35,096 nt of DNA, from positions 1 through 35,096 of the forward strand of contig CAYJKB010000018.1 in the NCBI GenBank assembly GCA_964370625.1. The letters run 5' to 3'. Below are positions 25,547-33,897 of the stretch, piece after piece. Within the stretch, counting starts at the first letter, position 1, and every line of letters begins with the position of its first letter. The notes below the pieces were generated by a model. The model saw only the letters and a list, made by a program, of their open reading frames with translations, was not told the origin of the DNA and searched no databases. The position numbers and the translations under genes were made by a program. The stretch is from CAYJKB01 sp964370625. GTDB lineage: Bacteria > Bacillota > Clostridia > Oscillospirales > Butyricicoccaceae.

Positions 25547-27895
25547 ATGATTATGAAAAAATTATTAGCAGGTGTACTTGCGTTTTGTATGACATTCTCA
25601 CTTGTGCCAAAAGCATCAGCTGTAGGAGATGATATAGAGGGGCATTGGGCACAACCTTATATCGAATATTTAAATGAGAAAAAAGTTATATTGCCAGCTG
25701 GCACAAGCTTTAATCCTGATCAAAAAATTTCTCGTGCAGAACTTATGAGATATTTAAATCGTGCATTCAATTTTACAGAAAGTACAGAAATTGATTTTGA
25801 TGATATAATGCCAAATGAAGAAGGCGAATATTCATGGTATTATAATGATGTTAAAATTGCTGTAAAGCATGGATATATTGAAGGTACAGGAAATAATAAC
25901 ATGTCACCTTTAAATTATTTAACACGTGAACAAGCAGCAACAATTATTGGAAGATTACATAAAGCAGAACCAACTGATGATGCAGCAACAACATTTGTTG
26001 ATAAACATGATATTTCTTCTTGGGCAGCCCCATATATAAATACAGCCGTTTCAAATAATTATATTAACGGATATACAGATAATACATTTAAACCTCAAAA
26101 TAATATTACAAGAGGGGAAATTGCTCGTATTTTATATGCATTTTGTGGAACTATCATTGATGAAGAAGGTACATATACAGATGAAGATATATTGCAAAAT
26201 GTTGATAATATAACTATTACAACAGGTGGCGTACTTCTTGAAGATACTGTTATTGATGGTAATTTATATATCACAGAGGGTGTACTTTCAGAAAATGTAA
26301 CTTTAACTGATGTTGAAGTAAAGGGAGACCTTATTATAAGTGGTGGTAATGTTACACTTGATAATGTACTTGCTGGCGATATGATTGTATCATCAGGTAC
26401 AGAACGTATTTTATCAGTTACAGCAAAAAACGGCACAACAATCGATGATACAGAAATTCAAACAGCTGTAACTTTAACAGAAACAGGGATAGACCAAAAT
26501 TCATCTGGATTTAAAAATCTTGATATTCAAACTACAAAAACTTGGCAAATTAACTTAAATGGATTATTTAATAATGTAGATGTTAATGAATCAGCAACAA
26601 TTAACCTTATAGAAGATGCATCAATTATTGATGTAGAAATGAATGCTGGGGCAACTATTAAAGGTGTTGGTACTATTCAAATGCTAAAAGTTAATGAAGA
26701 TGGAAGTGATATTTCAGCTGTTATTAATGCATATGAAGTTGCTGAAGGTGTTGATGTAATAATTAATGGACAATCAGTTGATTCTTCACACAATACAGCA
26801 GTTATACCAATTAGTTTTGTTTTTGATAAAAGAACATCATCAGACCAATATAAAGATATTGAATTTACAGTTCGTACATCTGGTGGAAAACTTACACATA
26901 TTTTATATGATGAAGATAAAAAATTAACAGCACCAAGCGATTATTCACTTTCTGGCTCTAAATTGATTTTGGAAAAAGAAACTATTGAAGATATGCCTCT
27001 TGGAGAATATGAACTAACTTTTGTATTTGATGAAGGTGATAATGCTATAGTTAAAGTGAATATTCAAGATACAGCAAGAAATTCACTTACACCAAGTAAC
27101 ATAGATTTTAATAAAGAAATTGGCTCTGATGGTAATGAAGATGTTGTTGTGAATATTATGCCAGCTTATGGAGCGATTTTAAGAGAAATTGAATATCTAG
27201 GCACTCAAACTTTAGTATTAAATCAAGATTATTCAATTGATGGAAATGAAATTACTATTGATAAATCTTTCTTCGAAGGACGTTCTACAGGAAGCCTAAC
27301 ACTTGACTTTATAATGTCAACAGGAAATGTTGCAAAACTTTACGTAGATATAATTGATACAACACCTCCTACAGCTGTTATGCCTGAACGTTCAGTGTTT
27401 GACACAAGCTATTCAAGCGAAGCTAACAGAGATGTTGAACTAATGATGACATTAGCTCCAGGAGATGAACTTCAAGGTATTCGTCATAATGGCGCACTTC
27501 TTATTGAAGGCACAGAATATACTTATGATGAAGATACTGGTGAAATTATAGTAAAACGTGATTATCTAAATAAACAACAAGGTGGAATTTATGTTCGTTT
27601 AGATTTTGATGTAAAAAGTGATGATCAAGTTGTGGCTTATATTGATTATGTAAGTATGCAAGAAGCAACTTTTAATGTAGAAGATACAAATGGAAAAGCT
27701 ATTGAAGGTGCTAATATTGTTATTGACAATATGCAAGTATCCACAAACGAAAAAGGTGAAGCAGTCGTAGAAATTCTTCCAGGCACATACCAAATTCGTG
27801 TATATAAAACAGGATATTTCGATGTATCACAAGTAGTTGAAGTTAAAAATCAACGATTTGAAACAGATATTACAATGCTTGTTGAAAGTAAATAA
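25547..27895 (+). CDS. SLH-domain surface protein with X2-like modules and a carboxypeptidase-regulatory-like tail
   Basis: This 782-residue exported protein opens with a signal peptide (cleavage likely after residue 25, KASA). Three S-layer homology repeats follow (about 30-75, 97-138 and 156-199; GHWAQPYIEYL, YNDVKIAVKHGYIEGTG, SSWAAPYINTAV). SLH repeats bind pyruvylated cell-wall polymer, so the protein is held at the surface. Residues about 220-400 form a repetitive, Val/Thr/Ile-rich region that looks like a beta-solenoid. Three X2-like immunoglobulin modules (about 418-507, 510-603 and 609-705) follow, the second carrying LVLNQDYSIDGNEITI. The last 75 residues form a carboxypeptidase-regulatory-like beta sandwich (AIEGANIVIDN to LPGTYQIRV). 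No catalytic domain is seen. Binding, scaffolding or S-layer structure is likely. GGAGAGG supports the start. Confidence 0.88.
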   Translation: MIMKKLLAGVLAFCMTFSLVPKASAVGDDIEGHWAQPYIEYLNEKKVILPAGTSFNPDQKISRAELMRYLNRAFNFTESTEIDFDDIMPNEEGEYSWYYNDVKIAVKHGYIEGTGNNNMSPLNYLTREQAATIIGRLHKAEPTDDAATTFVDKHDISSWAAPYINTAVSNNYINGYTDNTFKPQNNITRGEIARILYAFCGTIIDEEGTYTDEDILQNVDNITITTGGVLLEDTVIDGNLYITEGVLSENVTLTDVEVKGDLIISGGNVTLDNVLAGDMIVSSGTERILSVTAKNGTTIDDTEIQTAVTLTETGIDQNSSGFKNLDIQTTKTWQINLNGLFNNVDVNESATINLIEDASIIDVEMNAGATIKGVGTIQMLKVNEDGSDISAVINAYEVAEGVDVIINGQSVDSSHNTAVIPISFVFDKRTSSDQYKDIEFTVRTSGGKLTHILYDEDKKLTAPSDYSLSGSKLILEKETIEDMPLGEYELTFVFDEGDNAIVKVNIQDTARNSLTPSNIDFNKEIGSDGNEDVVVNIMPAYGAILREIEYLGTQTLVLNQDYSIDGNEITIDKSFFEGRSTGSLTLDFIMSTGNVAKLYVDIIDTTPPTAVMPERSVFDTSYSSEANRDVELMMTLAPGDELQGIRHNGALLIEGTEYTYDEDTGEIIVKRDYLNKQQGGIYVRLDFDVKSDDQVVAYIDYVSMQEATFNVEDTNGKAIEGANIVIDNMQVSTNEKGEAVVEILPGTYQIRVYKTGYFDVSQVVEVKNQRFETDITMLVESK

Positions 27896-27902
27896 TAATT
27901 TT

Positions 27903-27932
27903 AGAGGTATGACAATGTCATACCTCTATTTT
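27903..27932 (+). terminator. Rho-independent terminator of the SLH protein gene
   Basis: A 12-bp perfect stem (27903-27914 with 27916-27927) is followed by ATTTTT directly after the stop codon. Confidence 0.85.
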
Positions 27933-27967
27933 TGAAAATCATCTAAAGAAAAAATTAAAACAAATCT

Positions 27968-28000
27968 AGGGGGTGTGTCGCACTGCGACACACCCCCTTT
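27968..28000 (-). terminator. Hairpin at the 3' end of the lysC operon
   Basis: A perfect stem of 14-15 bp (27968-27982 with 27984-27998) lies just after the lysC stop codon. The T-run is weak on either strand. The core GTGTCGCACTGCGACAC matches those of the hairpins at 14-42 and 15062-15090. Confidence 0.65.
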
Positions 28001-28009
28001 AAATATTAT

Positions 28010-29215
28010 TTATTCAAAAAATTTATCATGAATAGCATTTACTGCTTTTTCTGATTCGCTTTGGTCTATAAGAACAGATATTTTAATTTCACTTGTAGAA
28101 ATCATATGAATATTAATATCAGCACTGGATAAAGCTTCAAACATTTTAGCAGCAACACCAGGGTTGTTAACCATGCCCGCACCAACAATAGAAACCTTGC
28201 TGATATTGTTGTTTACAGTGATTTGATTGAATCCGATTTCTTCTTTAACTTCGTTTAAAATAGTTACAGCTCTATCAACATCACTTTTATTAACTGTGAA
28301 ACTGATATCTTTACTATCTTCACGTCCGATAGATTGAAGAATAATATCAACATTCACTTTATGTTTAGATAAAAGAGAGAATATTTTAAAAGCAACCCCA
28401 GGTTTATTACCTAAACCAATAATTGCAATTCGAGAACTATTATTATCACGAGCTACACCACTTACATTCATTTTTTCCATGCTTATTGCCTCCTTAACTT
28501 TTGTCCCTTTATTTCTTGTAAAACTTGATACAACCTCTAAATCAACATCATATTTTTTAGCCAGTTCAACGGCTCTATTGTGAAGAACTTGAGCACCTAA
28601 GCTTGCAAGCTCTAACATTTCATCAAATGTGATTTCAGGAAGTTTTTGTGCGTTTTTAACGATACGTGGATCTGCTGTGTAAACACCGTCAACATCTGTA
28701 TAGATTTGACATAAATCAGCATTAATAGTTGCAGCAATTGCAACGGCTGTAGTGTCAGAACCGCCTCTGCCTAGTGTAGTAACATCATCATAACGATTAA
28801 TCCCTTGGAAACCAGCTACGATAACAATTTTCTTTTCATCTAATTCTTTTTGAATACGTTCTGCAGAAATCTTTTTGATACGTGCTTCAGAATAATTTGA
28901 ATCAGTTTGAAGGCCGATTTGCCAGCCAGTAAGTGATACTACTGGGTACCCTAATTTTTGAATTGCCATTGCAAGAAGTGACATTGAAATTTGTTCACCT
29001 GTAGTTAGAAGAACATCCATTTCACGTCTTGATGGATTTGAATTTATTTGAGCAGCTTTTTCAATTAAATCATCTGTTGTATCTCCTTGTGCTGATACAA
29101 CAACAACTACATTATTACCTTCGCTGTAAGTTTTTGTTACAATATCTGCAACATTTAATATACGTTCAGTGTCTGCGACAGAAGTTCCACCAAACTTTTG
29201 AACAATTAATCCCAT
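28010..29215 (-). CDS. lysC: Aspartate kinase
   Basis: This 401-residue enzyme phosphorylates aspartate, the first step toward lysine, threonine, methionine and diaminopimelate. The kinase domain starts with VQKFGGTSVAD and contains TTGEQISMSLLA and GRGGSDTTAVAIA. Two ACT regulatory domains occupy the last 140 residues (VARDNNSSRIAIIGLGNKPG and SKVSIVGAGMVNNPGVAAKM), as in feedback-inhibited monofunctional kinases. AAGGAG precedes the ATG. It is the last gene of an operon with hom (26 bp gap) and the ACT protein gene, which fits control by a threonine/lysine signal. Which amino acid inhibits it cannot be read from the sequence. Confidence 0.96.
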   Translation of the reverse strand: MGLIVQKFGGTSVADTERILNVADIVTKTYSEGNNVVVVVSAQGDTTDDLIEKAAQINSNPSRREMDVLLTTGEQISMSLLAMAIQKLGYPVVSLTGWQIGLQTDSNYSEARIKKISAERIQKELDEKKIVIVAGFQGINRYDDVTTLGRGGSDTTAVAIAATINADLCQIYTDVDGVYTADPRIVKNAQKLPEITFDEMLELASLGAQVLHNRAVELAKKYDVDLEVVSSFTRNKGTKVKEAISMEKMNVSGVARDNNSSRIAIIGLGNKPGVAFKIFSLLSKHKVNVDIILQSIGREDSKDISFTVNKSDVDRAVTILNEVKEEIGFNQITVNNNISKVSIVGAGMVNNPGVAAKMFEALSSADINIHMISTSEIKISVLIDQSESEKAVNAIHDKFFE

Positions 29216-29241
29216 AAGTAATCTATCTCCTTAAGTTTATA

Positions 29242-30450
29242 TTACAATACTTTAATAACTGATAAAATTTCGCCGTTTTGTTGAGCTACTTTGATTTTAT
29301 CATTAATTTGACTTTCTGTCATCTCTGCTGTGATAAATCCACACATACCATCTGCATTTACAAGAGTTACATTGCCGAATATTTCTCCGATATTTGCTGA
29401 AACAGCACACTCTAATCTGACAAAATAGCGTGTTTTTAATGTGTCAATAGGTTTTACGATGTTTATATCATCTTGCCAATCAAGATATCTTCTTGATACT
29501 GCGTGTTTTGCACAGTCTATAATGTCGGCAACAACAGCAGAAGCAGTTGGTAATTTACCAGCACCTCTACCATAGAACATTACATCACCAATAGCATTGC
29601 CATCTAACATGATTGCATTAAATACATCTTCTACACCAGATAACTGATGACCTTTTTTGATTAAATGTGGTGCAACATATGCATAAATTGTTCCATCTTC
29701 ATTTAAAATTGCACGGCCTAATAATTTTATCACATAACCTAGTTTAGATGCAAGCTCTACATCAGATAAAGTTATTTTTGATATACCCTCTGTAACAACT
29801 TTATCAGGATATACATGTTTTCCATATGCAAGCGACGCTAAAATACAAATTTTACGACAAGCATCATGTCCATCTACATCAGCTGATGGATTTTGCTCTG
29901 CATATCCTTTTTCTTTAGCTTCTTGCAATGCATCTTCAAAAGATAAACCAGCATTAATCATTCGAGTTAAAATATAGTTAGTAGTTCCGTTTAAAATACC
30001 AACGATTTCATGAATTTCGTTTGCTGTTAAACATTGAACCATAGGACGGATGATTGGAATACCACCACCAACAGATGCTTCAAACATATAGTTTACACCA
30101 TGTTCGTTTGCTATAGCTAAAAGTTCAGCACCATGCATAGCAACAAGCTCTTTGTTTGATGTAACAACATGTTTTCCAGCAAGCAAAGCATCTTTTGTAA
30201 TATCATATGCAATTTTTGTGCCACCTATAACTTCAGCAATTACAGAAACCTCAGGGTCGTTAATTGCTATTTTATAATCATTAATAACTTTATCAGCAAA
30301 TTCTTCACCAGAAAAATCACGAATATCAATTATATATTTCACTTCTATATCATCATTCGCACGCTTTGCTATAGCTTGGGCATTGGTGTTTAGAACCTCG
30401 TATACACCAGAGCCAACTACACCAAAACCACATATTGCAACTTTTACCAT
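29242..30450 (-). CDS. hom: Homoserine dehydrogenase
   Basis: This 402-residue enzyme reduces aspartate semialdehyde to homoserine with NAD(P)H. The Rossmann loop is GFGVVGSG (8-15). The catalytic region contains SNKELVAMHG, EASVGGGIPIIRPM, LNGTTNYILTRM, and NPSADVDGHDACRKI, all family landmarks including the active-site lysine and aspartate region. An ACT-like C-terminal domain (about 335-402, from TRYFVRLECAV) suits allosteric control by threonine. GGAGG lies nine bases before the ATG. It sits between the UPF0735 ACT gene and lysC in one leftward operon. Confidence 0.96.
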   Translation of the reverse strand: MVKVAICGFGVVGSGVYEVLNTNAQAIAKRANDDIEVKYIIDIRDFSGEEFADKVINDYKIAINDPEVSVIAEVIGGTKIAYDITKDALLAGKHVVTSNKELVAMHGAELLAIANEHGVNYMFEASVGGGIPIIRPMVQCLTANEIHEIVGILNGTTNYILTRMINAGLSFEDALQEAKEKGYAEQNPSADVDGHDACRKICILASLAYGKHVYPDKVVTEGISKITLSDVELASKLGYVIKLLGRAILNEDGTIYAYVAPHLIKKGHQLSGVEDVFNAIMLDGNAIGDVMFYGRGAGKLPTASAVVADIIDCAKHAVSRRYLDWQDDINIVKPIDTLKTRYFVRLECAVSANIGEIFGNVTLVNADGMCGFITAEMTESQINDKIKVAQQNGEILSVIKVL

Positions 30451-30474
30451 ATTTTATTCCTCCAAAAATTTTAT

Positions 30475-30915
30475 CTATTCACTAGCTTGTATTTCAAATT
30501 TAATTACACCATCTATTTCCCTTGCGCTATCAATAAACTCTTCTAATAAATCATATTTTTCGCCTATTCGTGCTGAAATTGTAATGGCAGCACTGTCATT
30601 AATAGGTATATTTTGATTTATTGTCAGTATGTTTGCACCAAACTCAGCAAATTTAGCTAAAATTTTAGATAATATTCCAGCTTCGTCATTAGCTAACATA
30701 TAAAATGTAACAATTTTATCTATTGTCATTGCATAAAAAGGTCGCACACCATCTTTGTATTTATAAAATGCACTTCGAGAAATTCCAACATTATTTGTAG
30801 CATCTCCGATTGTTCGGCATTTTCCTGATTGCAAAAGAGAGTTTGCTTCTACAACTTTTAAATATATTTCAGGCAATAAAGAGGCTTCGACTATAAAATA
30901 TTTAGGTCTTTTCAC
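30475..30915 (-). CDS. ACT-domain protein, UPF0735/PheB family
   Basis: This 146-residue protein belongs to the UPF0735 (PheB-like) family. The N-terminal part has a helix-turn-helix-like stretch (KCRTIGDATNNVGISRSAF, about 32-50), and the C-terminal ACT domain covers about 70-146 (LANDEAGILSKILAKFAEF). ACT domains usually sense amino acids. Family members often sit before homoserine dehydrogenase genes, as here, which suggests a regulatory role in the aspartate pathway. No direct function is established. The start is a GTG preceded by AAAGGTGG. It is the first gene of the operon, about 87 nt after the predicted transcription start. Confidence 0.88.
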   Translation of the reverse strand: MKRPKYFIVEASLLPEIYLKVVEANSLLQSGKCRTIGDATNNVGISRSAFYKYKDGVRPFYAMTIDKIVTFYMLANDEAGILSKILAKFAEFGANILTINQNIPINDSAAITISARIGEKYDLLEEFIDSAREIDGVIKFEIQASE

Positions 30916-31008
30916 ATTTAGCCCACCTTTTAAAACAGTTTTACTTGTCCTATAAATATGATAGTTTGTGTATCTCGCTTAAGGACATTTGTTTTTCGCA
31001 CTAGGAAT

Positions 31009-31037
31009 ATTCTAACATATTATGTGGAAAGACACAA
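31009..31037 (-). promoter_or_regulatory. Sigma-A-type promoter of the ACT-hom-lysC operon
   Basis: Read leftward, TTGTGT (31037-31032), a 17-bp spacer ending in the extended -10 element TGT, and TAGAAT (31014-31009) form a good promoter. The roughly 87-nt leader is too short for a lysine riboswitch or T-box. Complementary TGTCCT/AGGACA segments (30946-30951 and 30982-30987) could close a small leader stem. Confidence 0.6.
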
Positions 31038-31095
31038 GCATATTTTCAATAAAAATTAGAAGAATAAGGAAAATATTTATAGTAATTATGCACAA

Positions 31096-31141
31096 AAACG
31101 TCCCTGTAGAGAATACAGCTGTATTCTTCAAAAGGACGTTT
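31096..31141. terminator. Compound terminator at the 3' end of the cotJ operon
   Basis: An outer 8-bp stem (31096-31103 with 31134-31141) encloses a perfect 18-bp palindrome (31110-31127). GTTTTT follows in the leftward RNA, which suits cotJC. On the other strand TTTTTTTT follows after a few bases. Confidence 0.78.
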
Positions 31142-31177
31142 CTGGATTTTTTTTATAGATTTAATATGCAAACAAAG

Positions 31178-31777
31178 CTATTTTTTATCAAATTCAGGAT
31201 TATATGCATAAAAGTTTTTACTGTCTAAATTATCTTGTGCCACTCTAAGGGCATCGCCAAAACGTTGGTAATGCACAATTTCACGTTCACGTAAAAATTT
31301 AATTGGGTCACGTACATCTGGGTCATCGATAAGTCTTAATAAATTATCATAAGATACTCTTGCTTTTTGTTCTGCAGCTAAATCTTCTGTAAGGTCTGCG
31401 ATTACATCACCCTTAACAGCAAAGGCCATAGCAGAAAAAGGAGTGCCAGAGGCAGCTTGTGTATAAATTCCTGTAGTATGATCGACAAAATAGGTATCAT
31501 AACCACTTTGTTTAATCTCATCTATTGAAAGATTTCGTGTTAATTGATAAACTATTGCTGCAATCATCTCAGCGTGTGCAAGTTCTTCTGTTCCTATATC
31601 AGTAAGAATACCTTTCACTTCTTTATAAGGCATAGTAAAACGTTGATTTAAATAGCGTTGTGAAGCACCAAGCTCTCCATCAGGCCCACCTAGCTGTGTC
31701 ATAATAACACGAGCAAGTGTAGGATTTGGATTTTTTATTTTAACAGGGTATTGTAATTTTTTTTCATATTGCCACAT
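31178..31777 (-). CDS. cotJC: Spore coat protein CotJC (manganese-catalase-like)
   Basis: This 199-residue protein is the CotJC member of the manganese catalase family and is assembled in the spore coat. The di-iron/di-manganese-type four-helix bundle is recognisable from GGPDGELGASQRYLNQRF (Glu35) and GTEELAHAEM (Glu65, His68). The second helical pair contains EQKARVSY and REREIVHYQRF, supplying the remaining carboxylate and histidine ligands. Length is standard. It is the last gene of a three-gene leftward operon, three bases after cotJB. It may decompose peroxide in or around the spore. The coat role is known from Bacillus, and the catalase activity is inferred from the family. Confidence 0.95.
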   Translation of the reverse strand: MWQYEKKLQYPVKIKNPNPTLARVIMTQLGGPDGELGASQRYLNQRFTMPYKEVKGILTDIGTEELAHAEMIAAIVYQLTRNLSIDEIKQSGYDTYFVDHTTGIYTQAASGTPFSAMAFAVKGDVIADLTEDLAAEQKARVSYDNLLRLIDDPDVRDPIKFLREREIVHYQRFGDALRVAQDNLDSKNFYAYNPEFDKK

Positions 31778-31780
31778 AAA

Positions 31781-32032
31781 TTAAGCCTCCATTTCCCAGG
31801 GCCAAGGATCAGAAATCCAAACCCATTCATCTTTATTTTCATTAGCTGTAATATGAATAGGTCCATATTTGCTTTGATATTCTGCAAGTGCCATTTGTCT
31901 CATATCTTTGTGCTTATGATAATAATCAAGTGCAACTTTATCTTTTGGGTGGCTATCTAAAAATAAAGCAACTTCTTGTATAGCAAAATCTAAAATTTGT
32001 AGGCGATTAGCAAGTTTTTCTTTATCATTCAT
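31781..32032 (-). CDS. cotJB: Spore coat protein CotJB
   Basis: This small 83-residue protein matches CotJB, encoded between cotJA and cotJC in spore formers. It is helix-rich, with LANRLQILDFAIQEVALFLDSH and a conserved YHKHKDMRQMALAEYQSKYGP block. The acidic and tryptophan-rich C-terminus (EWVWISDPWPWE) is typical. It overlaps cotJA by four bases and is followed three bases later by cotJC, so the three proteins are probably made together in the mother cell. Confidence 0.93.
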   Translation of the reverse strand: MNDKEKLANRLQILDFAIQEVALFLDSHPKDKVALDYYHKHKDMRQMALAEYQSKYGPIHITANENKDEWVWISDPWPWEMEA

Positions 32033-32334
32033 CGAATAACAGCCTCCTGTCCTATAAATGGTAAATCAAGTTCTTTATATATTGTACCACGTGAAAAACC
32101 TAAATCAGTTTCATATAAATCTGTAAAATTCTGATTTGGCACATAAGCCATTGCTAAAGATTTTTGCATGGTTTGTGGTGGTAAAACAGGTGGTGTGATT
32201 TCTGGTAAAGGGATAGTTGGAATGCTAGGTTCTATGATTGGTGGAATTGGAATAACTGGTGTTGGGGGTGTAAGATTTGGTGTTACAGGAAAACCAGCTG
32301 AATTATCAAATTCAATTAACATATTTTCAATCAT
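32029..32334 (-). CDS. cotJA: Spore coat-associated protein CotJA
   Basis: This 101-residue protein is the first gene of the cotJ operon. The C-terminal 45 residues carry the CotJA signature: LAMAYVPNQNF, LYETDLGFSRGTIYKELDLPF. They are preceded by an unusually long Pro/Ile/Thr-rich stretch (about residues 15-53, many PP and IP pairs) that looks flexible and low-complexity. AAGGAG lies before the ATG. In Bacillus the operon depends on the mother-cell factor sigma E. Read leftward, a CATATTAT element at 32400-32393 loosely resembles a sigma-E -10, but I cannot place a matching -35 with confidence. Confidence 0.88.
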   Translation of the reverse strand: MIENMLIEFDNSAGFPVTPNLTPPTPVIPIPPIIEPSIPTIPLPEITPPVLPPQTMQKSLAMAYVPNQNFTDLYETDLGFSRGTIYKELDLPFIGQEAVIR

Positions 32335-32521
32335 ATATATTTACTCCTTTTTCAAAGGTGGATTTTAAGGTTTAAAATAATATCTATGTGTTATAATATG
32401 CAAAGAAATATAATGCTGTGAATTAAGCCTGTAGAATAGACATACAAGAAAAATGTTATTTTTTTAACAAAACGCTCAAGGATTTCCCGATAAAGTCATA
32501 AAATTTTAGAGAATATTCTAT

Positions 32522-32550
32522 TTGATTTTTAATTTTATCTATGCTAGAAT
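32522..32550 (+). promoter_or_regulatory. Sigma-A-type promoter of the phosphofructokinase gene
   Basis: TTGATT (32522-32527), a 17-bp spacer ending in the extended -10 element TGC, and TAGAAT (32545-32550) lie 43 bp before the start codon. A GAGAATATTCT palindrome immediately upstream may be chance. Confidence 0.67.
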
Positions 32551-32593
32551 TAGAATATATTGAAAAAAACTAACAATTGGAGGAATATTAATT

Positions 32594-33844
32594 ATGAGTA
32601 AACTAGTTGGTGCTTGTATTATTGGACAATCTGGTGGACCTACTTCTGTTATTAATGCATCTGCTTATGGTGCTATTAGAACAGCATTAGATGCAGATTG
32701 TATTACAAAAGTTTATGGAGCTGCAAATGGAATTAAAGGTGTTTTAGATGATATTCTTTATATCATGGATGAAGAAGATAGAGAAGAATTAGATCGTCTT
32801 CCTTATACTCCTTCTTCTGCTCTTGGTTCTTGTCGTTATAAACTTGCTAACCCAGATGTAGATGATACAGATTATAAAAGAATTTTAGAAATCTTTAAAA
32901 AATACGATGTTCGTTACTTCTTCTACAACGGCGGTAATGATTCTATGGATACTTGTAATAAAATTTCAAAATTCATGGCAAAATCAGGTTGGGAATGCAG
33001 AGTAATGGGTATTCCAAAAACTATTGATAACGATTTATTCGGTACAGACCATTGCCCAGGTTATCCTTCAGCTGCAAAATATGTTGCTACAACTTGCATG
33101 GAACTTTATCAAGATGCAAGAGTATATGATACTGATATGATTACAGTTGTTGAAGCTATGGGAAGAAATGCAGGCTGGCTTACAGCATCTGCTCACCTTG
33201 CTAATATGTATGGCTGTGGACCTGATTTAATTTATCTACCAGAAGTTGCTTTTGATATGGATAAATTCATCGCTGATGTTAAAAAAGTATATGATAAAGA
33301 TAGAAAATGTATCGTTGTTGTATCTGAAGGCATTAAAGATGCATCTGGTAAATTAATCGCTGAAGTTGCAGCTGATAATAAACCAGTTGACTCATTTGGA
33401 CATAAACAACTAGGTGGACTTGCACCATATCTTGCTGAATATATTCAAGGTAAACTAGGTGTAACTAAAGTTCGTGGAATTGAACTTTCTCTATTACAAA
33501 GATGTGCAGCACACGTTGCATCTCAAACTGATATTGACGCATCTTATGCATCTGGTGAAGCTGCAGTTAATAATGCTATTAATGGAATGACAGACTACAT
33601 GGCTGGTTTCGAAAGAACTACAAATGCTGAAGGTGGTTATGCATTCAAAATCAAATTATTACCTCTTTCAGAAGTTGCTAACACTGAAAAAACAGTTCCA
33701 CTAGAATGGATTAATGCTGATGGTAATGGTTTAACAGAGAAATTCACAGAATACGCTCTGCCTTTAATTCAAGGTGAAACTAAACTTCCTAAAGTAAATG
33801 GTTTACCAAGATTTGCAAAACTTAAAAAAGTTGTTGCAAAATAA
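32594..33844 (+). CDS. pfp: 6-phosphofructokinase, probably pyrophosphate-dependent
   Basis: This 416-residue enzyme phosphorylates fructose 6-phosphate. The N-terminal loop is GQSGGPTSVINAS. The key donor-site motif is GGNDSMDT (113-120). Asp116 replaces the glycine of the ATP-type GGDGS, a change known to block ATP and favour PPi. The catalytic motif is PKTIDND (141-147), whose Lys142 is the other PPi-type marker, where ATP enzymes have PGTIDND. EAMGRNAGWL and the substrate-binding regions are intact. The length is longer than the 320 residues of ATP-type bacterial PFK. GGAGG precedes the ATG. With PPDK in the same window it points to PPi-linked glycolysis. Cofactor preference is inferred, not shown. 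Confidence 0.9.
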   Translation: MSKLVGACIIGQSGGPTSVINASAYGAIRTALDADCITKVYGAANGIKGVLDDILYIMDEEDREELDRLPYTPSSALGSCRYKLANPDVDDTDYKRILEIFKKYDVRYFFYNGGNDSMDTCNKISKFMAKSGWECRVMGIPKTIDNDLFGTDHCPGYPSAAKYVATTCMELYQDARVYDTDMITVVEAMGRNAGWLTASAHLANMYGCGPDLIYLPEVAFDMDKFIADVKKVYDKDRKCIVVVSEGIKDASGKLIAEVAADNKPVDSFGHKQLGGLAPYLAEYIQGKLGVTKVRGIELSLLQRCAAHVASQTDIDASYASGEAAVNNAINGMTDYMAGFERTTNAEGGYAFKIKLLPLSEVANTEKTVPLEWINADGNGLTEKFTEYALPLIQGETKLPKVNGLPRFAKLKKVVAK

Positions 33845-33863
33845 TGTGATTTGATAAAAACAA

Positions 33864-33897
33864 AAAAGCAAGTAGTTTTACTACTTGCTTTTTTTAT
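33864..33897. terminator. Bidirectional terminator between pfp and trmD
   Basis: A 12-bp perfect stem (33864-33875 with 33881-33892) with a 5-nt loop is flanked by an A-run on the left and a T-run on the right, so it works both ways. The right arm contains the trmD stop codon. Confidence 0.88.

Noticed and set aside
26095..26436. 113-residue minus-strand frame inside the SLH gene
   Set aside because: It mirrors the Thr/Val-rich beta-solenoid region. It has no ribosome binding site and no family resemblance.
14..27998. The repeated hairpins as ends of insertion sequences or a transposon
   Set aside because: They are palindromes at gene 3' ends, with no transposase, no target duplications, and ordinary housekeeping genes between them.
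30916..31008. Lysine riboswitch or T-box before the ACT-hom-lysC operon
   Set aside because: The leader is only about 87 nt and lacks the length and conserved elements of either RNA. Only a 6-bp pairing is seen.
31022..31228. 68-codon plus-strand frame between the lysC and cotJ operons
   Set aside because: It runs through the predicted promoter and the compound terminator and into the cotJC 3' end. It has no ribosome binding site.
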